Source of the DNA: Anadara kagoshimensis
Lineage: Eukaryota > Mollusca > Bivalvia > Arcoida > Arcidae
Reading direction: 5' to 3'
Assembly (NCBI GenBank): GCA_021292105.1
Contig: CM037870.1
Coordinates: forward strand, 14,355,234 to 14,419,233
Length of the DNA: 64,000 nt
The position numbers were made by a program, and so were the translations under genes. The notes beneath the pieces were generated by a model that saw nothing but the letters and a program-made list of their open reading frames with translations, had not been told where the DNA came from and made no database searches. Position 1 is the stretch's first letter, and each line of letters opens with the position of its first letter. Shown here one piece after another: positions 1 through 11,879 of this stretch.

Positions 1-1737
1 AACAATGACAGTGTGTCGCCGTTTATTATGGATTGGCAATTGTTATTATTATCAAAATTTAAAAAAACGGTCTAGATTTAAGTAAAATTCTATTATTTAG
101 GTTACTTTAATGTAGAAAATGGATTTCATCCATTACATATGTTTCTAGTATTTATATAGAATAAAGGTGCAAATCCTCTAAATGGAGAACTGACGATGTA
201 TAAAACAATACACCCTATATAAGGCGGTTCCGTATGTGCAAATATATATATGCAAACCGTCTCCACCGCTACGTAAAATATTATTCAACATTCCTATTAT
301 GGTATAAATTACATAAAGTTTATTGAAGTTCTTGTTATTACGAATTTTTTAACAAACTTTTAATTTTTGAAAATAAATAAAACGATTTAATTAAAAAGAT
401 GGTAACATTGAAATTAGACAATCGAATGTATAACAAAACAACTTCATAATTTTGTTTAAATACTTTCTTGAGTCGTTATACGTCTTTAATATTAACCTGC
501 AAAATACAAATGCACATTATTAAAAAACATATCAGACCTTGTTAAAATTACAAATCAAAAAGCAAACGAATCATTGAACACTGTTTAATTAAGTTGAACA
601 CATGAACGTTCACCAGAGTAGTAAGTACGGTTACTGTAACTTGTCAACAGTATATTAAGTGAAATTGCTTTGGGAAAGCTTGTTAAGAAATGTTGATCGG
701 AAACAAAGGGGTTTGAAGTTATCGAAATCCATTTCTATCTGGATAAACAAATCCCGTTTTCTCACCATGCTATTAGTCAGTTCGCAAGCTTACTGATATC
801 ACTAATGTTATGAATATGGTACGTTTCCTTCACAAGAGTCTCTATTATCAAGATTTACAAACAGTTTACCAGTCTCAACGGATTTGAAATTCCTATCACA
901 GTATTGTAACTGTGTTTTTTTTTTTTTGTGTTTAGTGTTAACTACTTCCTTTTCTTAACAAGTGTACTGTGAATGGCTAAAAGAAATGTAATTAGATAGA
1001 GATTATGTACTACTAAGAAATTAAACATGAAATTTTACGGGAAACTTTTGATATAACATTTAATAAGAAGGTAATTACATGTTTTCTGCAAAGATTATCA
1101 TTCTCTATTTTTCTTCCTGATCTCTGAGAACAACTACAAAAATCTCTTATGACTGTCGTCCTTGTCATTTGAGGATTCGGTGAAGAAATATTGGCTTCTT
1201 AAGAAGCATTTGACAATTTTGTTCATTTCAAAACATGCCTAGTATTGTCATGCTATTTCGTATTTGACATTTTTATGTAAACTAACAGGATCTTTTTTTT
1301 TTATTGTTTTCACTTTGCTTTCTCTAACCATATTTTCATCGAAAATCTATGCATGTATATGACTCTGCGTTTGATTTTGTCATTTTATATACATTTTTAC
1401 CAAAATATATATTTCGACATTCTGTGCCATTCAAAATACTACTATACGCTTTGTATGCGGACATTTATTTGTAAACGTCTCCTCTTTTTTCCGAAGCACT
1501 TGACTTGACCTCGCTTCCTTAGCGGGAGGTTACGGTATTTAACATTTTTTCCCAGTCCTCAAAGTTTTACTTTTCTTATAATTGTGATTTGGACATTAAA
1601 TGATAACTTTGTTTTTAATCTATAATTTTATTATTGTGTTTGAAAGTAATTGATTGATTTCTCATCCGTGCAATAGTTGCATTTAAAAGGTTTTATTTTC
1701 TTGTGTATCAGCAAGCATAACAAATAAATGTTTCTAA
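1..1737. other. AT-rich DNA without recognisable gene
   Basis: No sustained open frame, splice-like exon or dispersed repeat that I could match elsewhere in the window. It holds short T runs (around 917 and 1291) and ordinary AT-rich sequence. Nothing further can be supported. Confidence 0.6.
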
Positions 1738-2090
1738 TCAAAAACAAACATACTTATCCATTTCCGAATCACAATCCAGAAGCAAAGTAAAAACTTTGGA
1801 ACTGACAAGTTAGGTTAGACACGTGACCTTCCACCAGGGAAGTGAGGCCGGGTGCTCCGGAAGGGTAAGCACCTCCTGTTTAGCTAGCTACACCCGTCAC
1901 GTGTGTAATCAAAATTGTGTGAAAGGAACATGGAACTATGAGACGTCAAATATATCCAAGGCAATCCTGGACACAGAGACATCAAACTTATCAACAATAC
2001 TGTGATGACGGCCATAAAACTTTTTGAGGGCCTTGATAAGCCTAGGCTTGCAATATCCCTGAGTCAACAATTTATTTGCAAGCAGCCTAC
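1738..2090 (+). mobile_element. Helitron-like non-autonomous element, near-full copy
   Basis: The copy begins TCAAAAACAAACATAC immediately after an A. It continues through a core with two CACGTG-type hexamers bracketing GGCCGGGTGCTCCGG and TTTAGCTAGCTA, then a 3' part shared with 45484-45845. About 20 related copies on both strands occur in the window. The recurrent A|TC start, with no terminal inverted repeat, is what Helitrons do at their 5' ends (TC start, insertion between A and T). The 3' end lacks an obvious CTRR hairpin, so assignment to Helitrons is inference; a SINE or other class is not excluded. Confidence 0.55.
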
Positions 2091-3377
2091 ACATTCACCT
2101 ATAAGGATGCAATTTACCGTGAGCCGAGATGACCCTTATAAATGCTCATTTTAGGATTATTCCCTTTCATGCAATTCTAAATAAGGTAAGTAGTCCCTTT
2201 ACGTCTTAAACAGTTTAGTAACACATAATGTGTCAAGTAATCATTTCATGATTAGCATAAATCTTCCCTTACGTATCTGAACGATTCACAGGATGAAGTT
2301 AATGTTTGACGTTATTGTGATTATAACAAACACAATAACACTGTAAAGACTGTTAACGATATCAACTACCTAACCATTTAAAGTTGTATAGACATGGGCA
2401 TATATATTAATGTTTGATATACTAACTAACTGTACATTATGTAAGGTTTTTGAAAAATACTTACTTATTTTTCGAAAGACTTATCACATCACCGACAGCA
2501 GAAAACTAACTTGCTTAATCTAGTATATCTATATCTAAATTACTCTAGATATATCAAAATTTGCTAAATCGGATTTCCAAGTTCCTTTATTTCTTAGTTT
2601 TGATTGTCACAGATTGTGGGTGTATAGAGCTAGGTAGGATGTCTTTGCAATGTATCCCACATTTTCGCTTTGCATGTTCACGTGCTATACTTAATTTACC
2701 GGTTTTTAATGTTGGTAATTTTACTATATTAAATCTCTGTCCATCAATACAGCAAAGTACATTTCATTTGAGTTTGTAAACGCGCTATAGCATCAGGAGT
2801 ATAAATACATAGTTAAAAACAATAATGCGAAATGTTGGTCCTGTAAAAGGGGTCTTCAAATTAGACTTACAGTGCATAAAATAAATTAGCTCCGAAAAAA
2901 CGTTAATTTGATAAGTCTTCAAAACATTTGAACGAAACAAAAAAGACATCCATCGAGTGCAAAACGAATAAATGATGGTATACAAATTCAACCCAACGGT
3001 TGTCCGTATGTCGATATAACCCTTATGATGTAACAATCAATGTCCATCAACCTGATCAAACCTACTACTTAAATCTTGGTGCATACTTTAGATAGGTTTA
3101 GCCAAATCACAGAAGGTTTCAGATTCAAAAATCATTTTATGAATGTTTATTCCATGAACTCTTTGGCGAAAGACTTGAATTATTCGTCATTTAAAATTAA
3201 ACAGTCAATCTTTGATAATATCTGTATTACGATCGTACTGTTATATTGCCAATATAGAGAATGTTACTATCAGGATTTATAAACGTTAATTCTAATAGTA
3301 TAAGCATTTTGGGAGAGCGCATCGATTCCATCTAGTACATTGTAACTGTGCAGAGACTACAAGAGTTAATCGAAATG
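2091..3377. other. AT-rich DNA, short ORFs judged spurious
   Basis: Open frames of 68-83 codons (2561-2779 plus, 2785-3036 minus, 3076-3282 plus) lack domain-like composition, splice signals in register, or a second copy elsewhere. I see no gene here. Confidence 0.6.
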
Positions 3378-3551
3378 CAGTCGAACCTGCCTTAAAGGTC
3401 ACCTCTTTTATGGGTCACCTGCTTATAAAGGCCAGTAAAATTGTATCCAAGGTGTTCTTTATCCATATTATTTATGTATATAGAGGCCTCCTGCCCATCA
3501 AGGCCACTATTGCTGATTTCTGTGGCTGGCCTTTGCAGAGAGGTTTGGCTG
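3378..3551. mobile_element. MITE with CAGTCRAACCT termini
   Basis: The left end reads CAGTCGAACCTGCCTTAAAG and the right end is its imperfect reverse complement, AGGTTTGGCTG. Internal blocks alternate 'ggcc' and 'ggtcacc' motifs around 'tataaaggccagtaaaa'. Two further copies lie at 24596-24774 and 48758-48905, where TA dinucleotides flank both ends. CAGTCRAACCT termini with TA duplication are typical of Tc1/mariner-pogo derived MITEs (family knowledge). Confidence 0.75.
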
Positions 3552-3740
3552 TATTAAATTAGACAGTGTAATTGTTTATCCTTGATTTTTATGGATATTT
3601 AAAAAAAACATTTGTAGTGCATTCTTGCTTCCATATAATGAACATGTCATCATTTCTGTTCAATTATGATACAACTGTCAAAATACATCGCATCTTTAAC
3701 GTTAAAATCTTCCCATGGGGATCATAAAATGTCTCAGTTA

Positions 3741-3767
3741 TTTTTTTTTTTTTTTTTTTTTTTTTTT
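3741..3767. repeat. Poly-T tract, 27 T
   Basis: Uninterrupted run of 27 T. It could be an old retroposon tail on the minus strand or a simple-sequence expansion; nothing recognisable abuts it. Confidence 0.9.
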
Positions 3768-4103
3768 CATTTTTATAACACAACTCATATCATATTAATA
3801 TTCTTTTACAAATAAAAATGGATCAACATAAAGTTTAAGAGATTAATACAATAGAAAATAGAATAAATTAAACACAAATGGTTAACCATTTTCAAAACAA
3901 AATTTCCAAAGCAAAAACAAAATTAAATCTTTGAAAACTGACAAAAAAAAATTCATCCAGAGAAATGATGTTGAGTGTTCCGGGAGTGAAAACAACATCT
4001 TGAACGAGTTCTAGCATTTATCATACTGGTATCGTTAATAATTTTCACTCATGACTAAATATTATAAGTTTTACAGGGCTTTGGCAGGTTACACGGCCCC
4101 ATG

Positions 4104-4168
4104 TACCCCGTCAAAGATTTATGTACCCTGAGCCGCAGGCGAAGGGTACATTCATCTTTCACGGGGTA
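4104..4168. repeat. 65-bp near-perfect palindrome
   Basis: The left half starts TACCCCGTCAAAGAT and the right half ends ATCTTTCACGGGGTA. The two halves pair almost fully around a GC-rich centre, 'gagccgcaggcgaa', with inner arms GTACCCT and AGGGTAC. GC content is far above the flanks. It is probably a tiny foldback transposon or the fused ends of one. Confidence 0.75.
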
Positions 4169-6195
4169 ATTAACATTATTGTGTGACATAGCATTTGTTA
4201 CTTTTGATGATTGGTATTTCTTAGCTGCAAAGTAAACAAAGCAATCAACGTAAGAAAGATTTATATCAAATCAAATACAAACACGCGATTACATATCCAA
4301 TAATTAAGCGTACATTTAGTTGATATATCAGGTCATATCAGTGCTAAAAAGAAGCGGGAAATTAACAAGAATGCTTTAAAATGTGCGTGATGTTGTTGTT
4401 CGAAATCCTGTTTTTCAATATATTTTCCTGTTAATAGTTATTTTTGTATGTTGTATAGCTGTCATTAATGGCATTAAGAATACCGTGTGTATCGATCATT
4501 GAATGAAGGGTTCTTAACAAGATTTACGAAATACAAGTACATTTTTGCTGTACATTTTTCAACTGACATATTCTTACAATAATAGAAATAGAAAGAGACA
4601 TCATATTACAAATTTACTTGTATTTATATAATATTTTATTCAATACTCGTTTTTTAACTTAATTTGATAGTTTCCAGTTTTTACTTTGCTTTTGTAATTG
4701 TGATTGACGACTAGTTGTAACATAATTTGGGTAGAAGAAGACCATCCAAGAATTATACAATTATCAAACGCACATGTCTTTCAATATGCGTGTAGTTTTG
4801 TAACAATTGATATGTTGTGAATTTTTAGTATGCAGCTGTCAAAATTTGTTCTTTCTTATTCTTGATTGAATTAGTTATTGCTAAGAACATGCATTAAGTT
4901 AAAATAGTTGTCTCCTATTTTCAATACAACATATTGTTGCTCTAATACATCAATCTGATGCATAAAACATAATATTTTATGCATGGAACGAAAATTTTTG
5001 TCGTTTTGTGCTTCCATTAAACTGTTTGAAGCCATTGTTTAAGGTAATTATTCTCTCGTAAAATTATCACATACTATTGGAATAATTAAATCAATCCCTA
5101 CATGGTAGAGACAGGCCCATCTTCATTTAATTTACAGTGTACTGAACAGCAATGAATATTATCATTTGTTCTTTAATTATAAGATGGAAATTCTAACACA
5201 AAAACATACAAATACCATATTGGTGTAATGGTATACTATAGGAATTTTAAGCAATATTGCTGGAAAGTTAGCATTTAAAAAAACTAAAATATAAATCTTT
5301 GCATATACATACACATGGATATGAGATTCATTTTGCCTTTGTTATGAATAAGCAATGTAATAATTGCTCAACAATGATCACTTAAACAAAGAGCTTAACT
5401 CTAGAAGGGATACTAATTGTACAAGATATGTCATTGCCGTGTTACTTTTGTTTCTTTGTGACAAGATCGAGAATACGTCATGAATATTTATAATCCATTT
5501 AGCTGAATGGTAGTTAAGCTTATCACATTAAGCATAGTTGTCCTCTTTGTCATCATTGAAATCTAACAACAATAGGCGAAGTATTTATTGTCTCAGAAAG
5601 TAATTTTGTTCAATATATATGATCATAATATAGTTTGACAATATTCATAAGAAAAACTAAAAACCGATAATTGGACATTCTATCTTCCGACAATTTATTA
5701 ATACGTCATAAAGAATCGGACTTTTCCAATTTAAGGTAAGATGATTTAATCAATTTCCAATTTTTCTAAATGTTTCTCTTTTTAAACGTATTACGACAGA
5801 GGGTGTTCCTAAGATACTATACGCAAATAATATATTTTATTGACTTTATTTATAGTCTGCAACTAACATATATTTGACAGCAACTACAACACAATTCAAC
5901 GTATCAATAAATCGACAAACAAGACAAAAATTATGTTAGTCAAACATATATTGGAACCATTGTTCACAAGGAATTCCGACTTTTCACGGCACGTACGTTA
6001 ATAACCAGTAGCGACTTCTTTGCATTATAAGACGGGTTCTAGCCATTCCACTTGTTTTACAGCGATCTATAAAGTCAAGAGTGAACGAAATGGCTTTATT
6101 TATTGAGCGGTTTATAAGGTATAGAATAAAGCAAGATATAACGAAATTTATGTTGGCAAACATGCGTTGGCGTTTGTGAACGGGAGTGTGAAATA
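4169..6195. other. AT-rich DNA without recognisable gene
   Basis: No long open frame and no repeat matched to another part of the window. Short A/T runs only. Confidence 0.55.
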
Positions 6196-6445
6196 AGAGA
6201 CTGTTTTACCAATTTTTAAAGAGCTTCTTTTCTTGTAATTTTAGATAACTCAGGTAAAATATGGTAAATTTCGTAAAATTTATTTTGGTTCTTTTGGTAT
6301 CTTTTCAATTTTGGTTTCATAAATTTGGTGCAAGCACTACTGATAACGAATTGTAATCTAAAACGGGCGACTAGTGCCGTAAAATAAAAACTGGTATAAT
6401 ATGTAATAAGGTCCAATCTACATAGTAAGACTCTATGAAAAATTA
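6196..6445 (-). repeat. Dispersed repeat, 'GCACTAG..GACGG' family
   Basis: The reverse strand holds the family core: 'gcactag' near a 'cgcccg/gacgg' block, then 'attcgttatcagtagtgcttg'-type sequence and 'aaaaccaaaa'. Homologous stretches occur near 10440-10560, 11665-11800, 20385-20545, 22400-22615 and 25185-25360. The conceptual translation here (minus 6216-6497) and the one at 22378-22566 share a pattern resembling ARF..QF.ISSA.TK..KP. That reflects nucleotide homology between copies and is not evidence of a gene. Confidence 0.55.
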
Positions 6446-6848
6446 CATTTAACAAAAAATATTTTTGCGGCATCAAAGTAATCAAAATGACTAACATTAT
6501 ACTAGTTAAAACTGTTTTTGTTTTTTTTGAAAGTAAAAAATTTTGAATTAAATCTAAAATTTGGTTCGTTCATGAATTTGATTAAACCCCACTACGGGCG
6601 TTTTATACCGCATTACAAGCTGCTTATCAAGGCTCTTCCATGGTTCTTCTATTTTAATTTTAATTTCACACCGTTTGTGTGTAGATACAATATCTGGACA
6701 GTAGGCGTTTACCGTTTTGAAGCACTCGGCTTTACTCATTTGGTTAAGTTGACATTTTTAACATTATTGCCAGGTTATACTTTCTTTGCCTTTCAGACTG
6801 TAATTAGTCCTCTACCGGCGAAAGCCGAAGGGGACTTTAGGTTTGCGC

Positions 6849-6918
6849 TCTGTCTGTCTGTCCGTCCGTCCGTCCGTCTGTCCGTCCGTCCGTCCGTCTG
6901 TCCGTCCGTCCGTCTGTC
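6849..6918. repeat. (TCCG/TCTG)n microsatellite
   Basis: About 70 bp of 4-bp steps, mixing TCCG and TCTG in a semi-regular 16-20 bp higher pattern. Translated, it gives the low-complexity SVRPSV stretch of the ORF at 6518-6961, which is therefore not a protein. Confidence 0.95.
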
Positions 6919-6924
6919 ACACCT

Positions 6925-7640
6925 CAGTTTTCCACACTTTTTTCTAAGCTCTTGTAGATAATGAACTGATTTTTGGTATGTGAGTCTACCATGATGAGTT
7001 GCAGATCAAGTTAGCGTTCATTCTGCTCCGCAAATTTTTACATGAGTTATGGCCCTTTGAACTTTGAAAATTCACTGAAATTTCAGTTTTCCGCACTTTT
7101 TTCTAAATGCTTTTAGATAATGAACTGATTTTTGGTATATGAGTCTACCATGATGAGTTACAGATCAAGTTTACGTTTCGTTTCCATCTGCTAATTTTTA
7201 CCGGAGTTATGGTCCTTTGATCTTTAAAAATTCACAGAAATTTTAGTTTTCCGCACTTTTTTTCTGCACGCTTGCAGAAATGGAACAAATGTTTGGTATG
7301 TGACTCTACCATGATGAGTTACAGATCAAGTTTATGTTTGGTTTCCATCTGCTAATTTTTACGGGAGTTATGGCCCTTTGAACTTTGAAAATTCACTGAA
7401 ATTTCAGTTTTCTGCTCTTTTTATCTACACGCTTGCAGTTAATGAATTGTTTTTTTTTTTTTTTGATATGCAGGTCAACCATGATGAGTTACAGATCAAG
7501 TTTACGTTTCGTTTCATGCCACTAGTTTTTATGGGAGTTATGGTCCTTTGAACTTTGAAAATTCAATGAAATTTCAGTTATTTGCACTTTTTTCTACATG
7601 CTTGCAGATAATGAATTTTTGAGAACTCCATTGCTGGTTT
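6925..7640 (+). repeat. Five ~160-bp tandem units
   Basis: The motif 'cagttttccgcactttttt' recurs at about 6925, 7084, 7244, 7405 and 7575, spacing 159, 160, 161 and 170 bp. Each unit also carries 'accatgatgagttacagatcaag' and 'gagttatggccctttgaac' variants. Divergence between units is roughly 10-20% by eye. Confidence 0.85.
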
Positions 7641-7969
7641 TTGATTTTACTATGATCAAGTTTTGCTTTCATCTTGAACAACACGTATAATTTATAACTA
7701 TAAATCTTTGTACCATATAATAATGTACATTTTACCTAAAACTTTGGGATTAGTGAAATATGCGACCGGTAGGGGACTATGTATTGTTTTGCAATACTCT
7801 CAGAATGCTCGTTTGAATATGGATTGTAATGTTTGGCCGATTACGTAACTGAATCATTATCATGTCTGTAATAGACAATGTATATGACGTATAACTAACA
7901 AAAGAAGCTTATATCTAAATATATCTTATCTATGTTTTAAAGGCTAATGGAAGCCTTGTATACGCACAT

Positions 7970-8950
7970 GAAGTGATCTTTTTGACTGGAGAATTAAGAT
8001 AACTGGCTTTAAAACGAATAATATAAAATGATGGTAGCTACGCAAATGGATTCTATCGTAATTAGATGTTTTAATAAAATCTCTAAAATGAGAGATGTAT
8101 GAAGGTCGACGTAAGTAGAACAAAGGCGAATAAAGACAGTTTTGTTTCCCTTGGGTAATTTTTCTGATAATTAGATTTTATGACGTTATAACATTGACAG
8201 ACTCCCCTCTCATGAGGGAACACGAATGAACAGCGTCAAATTAAAATCAATATATATGTATGTGCAAGTTTTTTTTATAACAAATCAAATTAAAACATGA
8301 TCAAATACTGTTCTTGTTTATTTGTGAATTTAAATTAACCCAGATAATCTTTCCTTAAATTTCATAAAAATATCCGTCCGTCACTTATATTTTTAAATTC
8401 CCAAAAAGCAAAGCAAGGCAATTAGTAATTGTTACATGTTTTCCTCTAAGTGGATTTGGTATCTATTTTTGTCATTTTAATATCTTTAAAAAAATTCACA
8501 AATTTTGGTCAAGGAATTGATTCCGATACGGCCGTCTTGTGCTATAAAATTGAAAGAACTACTTATTTTATGCGCAAATGTAATGATCCTTGTGATTGGA
8601 GAATTTAGATAACATGATTTAAAACGAATAACATAAAGTGATGGTTATGCATATGAATTATATCCTTATAAGATGATTCAATAAAATCTCTTAAATGGCA
8701 GATACACGAAGATTGCATGAAGTAGGACAAAAGCTAACATAGACATTTCTGTTTCCCATGGGTATTTTATTCCTGATAATAAAACCTTATGACGTTATAT
8801 TGCTGACAGTTTTGCCTTTCATAAGGGAAGGCGAATGACTAGCGTCTAATAAAACCTATATACAATATATATTATCCTTTAAACGTTTTTATATAACAAA
8901 TAAAAAACATGATCGAATACTGTTTTTCTACATTGTAAATTAATTTTAAT
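7970..8950 (+). repeat. Direct duplication, ~370-bp units
   Basis: The segment from about 7970 to 8340 is repeated from about 8582 to 8950 (offset ~612). Shared anchors are 'attggagaatt.agataac', 'taaaacgaata', 'caataaaatctct', 'tgtttccc.tgggta' and 'ttatgacgttata'. The two copies are clearly diverged. Unrelated AT-rich DNA separates them. Confidence 0.75.
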
Positions 8951-10114
8951 TCAATTAAGTCTTCTTTATGTATACAAGTAATGCATAGTTAGTTTACCGA
9001 ATAATAACCATGGTAATACGAAAGGTAGCAAGAATGAAAAATATTTTAAAAACGACAGCCTGGAAGGTTAAAACATCAGTTCTTCAATGATTTTTCTCCT
9101 ATCGGAAATCATATGAGGCAAACGCTAGAACGTCATGACTGATGGACCATCGATGAGGTCATATCCTTTTGACGTCATAGTATGTTCAAAAGGTGTGCAT
9201 TATGATGTGTTCAGAGTAATACACGATTTTTCTCCACCCTTATCACATGATCCAACGATCAAGAAAACGTATCGTATTTTTCTAATGAGGTATAATAAAA
9301 GATATTAAGAATCGTTTCCCCATTTTCGTAAAACCGTATTTACTATTTCTTTTTGTGGTTTAAATAACTATAATAAATTTAAGATTTATTGCAGTATCCT
9401 GCTTTTCATTATTCAAAATAAAATGAACAATAGTTGTTCATTTATTACATTTGACCCCACAGAGAATTGGACGTCTCTTAATAATAAAATAAATGGGACG
9501 CTTTAAAAATTAGTTTCTACATTACTTTTAAATCGTTCACTCTCGCCCTCTTTACGATTTTTATATAGCATCTGCGATTTATTTCAATTTTAATCTTTTG
9601 ATGAAGTTAGCAGTTAGAAACATCATTAATAAACCTAGCGCTGTCTTGTAATGAGAACCGAAATGAGGTATTTTATCAAAACCAATATCGGTATATTTTA
9701 TTAATACTTTCTCTGAAACAAGTTGTTAATCGATTTATACTCGTTTTGGCGACTCCATTTCGGTTTGGATTTTTTTCAACATTTGATGTGTTTTGCATCT
9801 AACTACTGGATATATTTTTTTTATCTGGTTCTTGTTCATCAAAAGGTTATTTTCAGAACTTTTTTCTTCGTTAAATATTTGAGTAATTAAGGATTACGTA
9901 TTTTATCTTGAGATAGAGTCATACATCAACTTTATTTTCTGCGTCAATAAAGATATTAGCTGATAAATGGTTATACATAAATATATCATTTCAAATAGCT
10001 TGCAGTTTTTGCAAAATCCATGCAAATATTTTTTTCGGAGGTAATTGAATTTGAAATCATGTTTGCAGATCATGGTTTAGGCTTATAATACTACCAATTA
10101 AAAAGTCAATTTAA
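8951..10114. other. AT-rich DNA without recognisable gene
   Basis: No open frame above background and no repeat matched to another location. Confidence 0.5.
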
Positions 10115-10268
10115 TCAAAAACCAACATACTTATCCATGTCCGAAGAACAATCCAGAAGCACTGATAAGTGAGGTTAGACACGTGCATTTCAACCAGGGA
10201 AGTGAGACCGGTTGCTCCGGAAGGGCAAGGACCCCCTGTTTAGCTAGTTACACCCGCCACGTGTGTAA
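10115..10268 (+). mobile_element. Helitron-like copy, 5' 150 bp only
   Basis: Starts TCAAAAACCAACATAC after an A and ends just after the second CACGTG hexamer, at 'cacgtgtgtaa'. It lacks the 3' half found in the copies at 1738 and 45484. Several copies stop at this same point, so the short form may be a discrete subfamily. Confidence 0.55.
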
Positions 10269-10439
10269 CTGTTTTCATAAAACTAGACAGGAACTTTTTA
10301 TTCATAAATAATTAATTATATTATATTTAGATCTTAAAATACCGTTTTAAAAGAAATACGCTGTTTTGGTCCGTCAATGATAAATCCTCTTAAAGATCTT
10401 TATACGACGAATAAAAGCTACTAAAGAATATTAACTTGA

Positions 10440-10560
10440 TTTATATATTACATATTATTTCAGTGTTAATTTTATAGCACTAGACGGTCGTTTTGGAATT
10501 CAATTTCTCATGAGTAGTGCTTTGGCCAATTTTGAGAAACCAAACATTTTAAGTTGTATG
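10440..10560 (+). repeat. Dispersed 'GCACTAGACGGTCG' repeat
   Basis: Contains 'agcactagacggtcgtttt' and 'gagtagtgctt', closely matching 22450-22520. This is the core of the family also seen inverted at 6.3, 20.5 and 25.3 kb. Confidence 0.6.
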
Positions 10561-11159
10561 TAGAATGGAAAAATTGCACAGCAAACAAAAGTTGTGCTAT
10601 TTACTATATACATATAATGTTGCTTCAAACAATTTTTTCATAGCTTTTATTATTATATGACTGCGTATTTTCCTTTTCTCTGATTGGTTAATTTCATTGG
10701 TACGTAAAGCGATATACAATAAAATAATGACTCAAAAAGTCAACAAATAGTTGGTGGACCACTTTAGCGCTATAAATAGTAACAAATAGTTGGCGGACAA
10801 CTTTTCGAATAAAAATAGAAAAAGGGCTTTCCGTAAATTATGACGTCACAATTAAAATACGTCAAAAGATAGCACCACATATTTGGCATGATTTGGCAAT
10901 ACACAAAAAATAAAATGTCGGACGACGGCCTGCGTAAACGTTTTCGTGTGTGGAAACTTCAGGAGATTTTGGCATCAAAATATGCCATTAACACAAAGAA
11001 ATTCACAAACGTGCTGTTAAACTAACAAGAAAGTATTTAAAGAGCTTAAAAGAAACCGGGTTTACGGAATGGATGAACGTATCCAGTAATGCCGAATATT
11101 TTGCATCATACACTAAAATCTGAATTTTTAAATGTAATTTTGAAGTGTCATATAATAAA

Positions 11160-11276
11160 ACAATTACTATCTTTTGATATCGGTTGATATGGGATTATAC
11201 GGGCCTGGACAAAATAATGTTACTTTGATCAGGTCCGTATAATCCCATATCCACCTAATCAAAAGACAATAATTGT
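11160..11276. mobile_element. Short foldback MITE
   Basis: Arms of about 48 bp pair almost completely: ACAATTACTATCTTTTGAT on the left, ATCAAAAGACAATAATTGT on the right, with an inner 'gggattatacgggcctgg' and 'caggtccgtataatccc' pair. The loop is ~20 bp. No coding capacity. Confidence 0.8.
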
Positions 11277-11664
11277 ATAATATTTGATCAATTTCTTGAT
11301 CAGAAATAACTTCAATTTAACCTTCAACGTATTTTTCTATCTCAAGGATATTATGCCATACTAATACTAAAATAAGAAAACATTTCTAAATAAGTTTAAA
11401 AAATTTCTCTCTCCCCTCCTTATTGTTTAACAGGGATGTGAAATAGTTTATATGATTGAATTATCATGTCGTTTTCTCCTTTTGTACTTTATATATGGCT
11501 AAATAATGTCTTAAATACCCCATGTTGTCAATGTTAAATGTAAATAAAGCACACCTTAAGAATTAAATAACAATAAGAAATCCCTTATTAAATATACAAC
11601 CGTGATATATAATCCCAATATAATAATTAGCAGGTTTAATATTGGATATTCTTTCTGCAAATTC

Positions 11665-11800
11665 CGAAACAATATTTGAAAGTCAAAGATATTTTAGGCA
11701 TTTTAAGATATTTCAAGTACATGTTTATGGAATTGTACTCCGAAGCAGCCGTCTGGTGCTGCAGATTTAAAACAAGTATCGTAATATTTATAACAACTCG
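11665..11800 (+). repeat. Dispersed 'GCACTAG' family, degenerate copy
   Basis: Holds 'gcagccgtctggtgctgcag' and flanking 'tttaggcattttaagat' resembling the other copies. The overlapping 102- and 62-codon ORFs on the two strands are by-products. Confidence 0.4.
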
Positions 11801-11879
11801 GTTGGTATCTCTGCTGGATCAGAAAATTTCCACCAAGGATATCGTTAACCCAAGAGACAAAAGATTGTTTTGTATTGGA

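Larger units (their letters stand above)
6805..7779. mobile_element. TIR element with internal 160-bp tandem array
   Basis: The left end is TAGTCCTCTACCGGCG and the right end is its near reverse complement, CGACCGGTAGGGGACTA, giving a 975-bp element. If the outer TA pairs are target duplication, the termini are GTCCYCTACCGG. Inside the left end is a CCGT/CTGT microsatellite (6849-6918), followed by five ~160-bp units. The layout of microsatellite plus 'gagttatggccctttga' units is one I associate with bivalve genomes. No coding sequence is present. Confidence 0.7.

Noticed and set aside
6518..6961. 147-codon ORF, the longest in the window
   Set aside because: Its second half translates the TCCG/TCTG microsatellite and its first half is unsupported AT-rich DNA. 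No domain or splice context.
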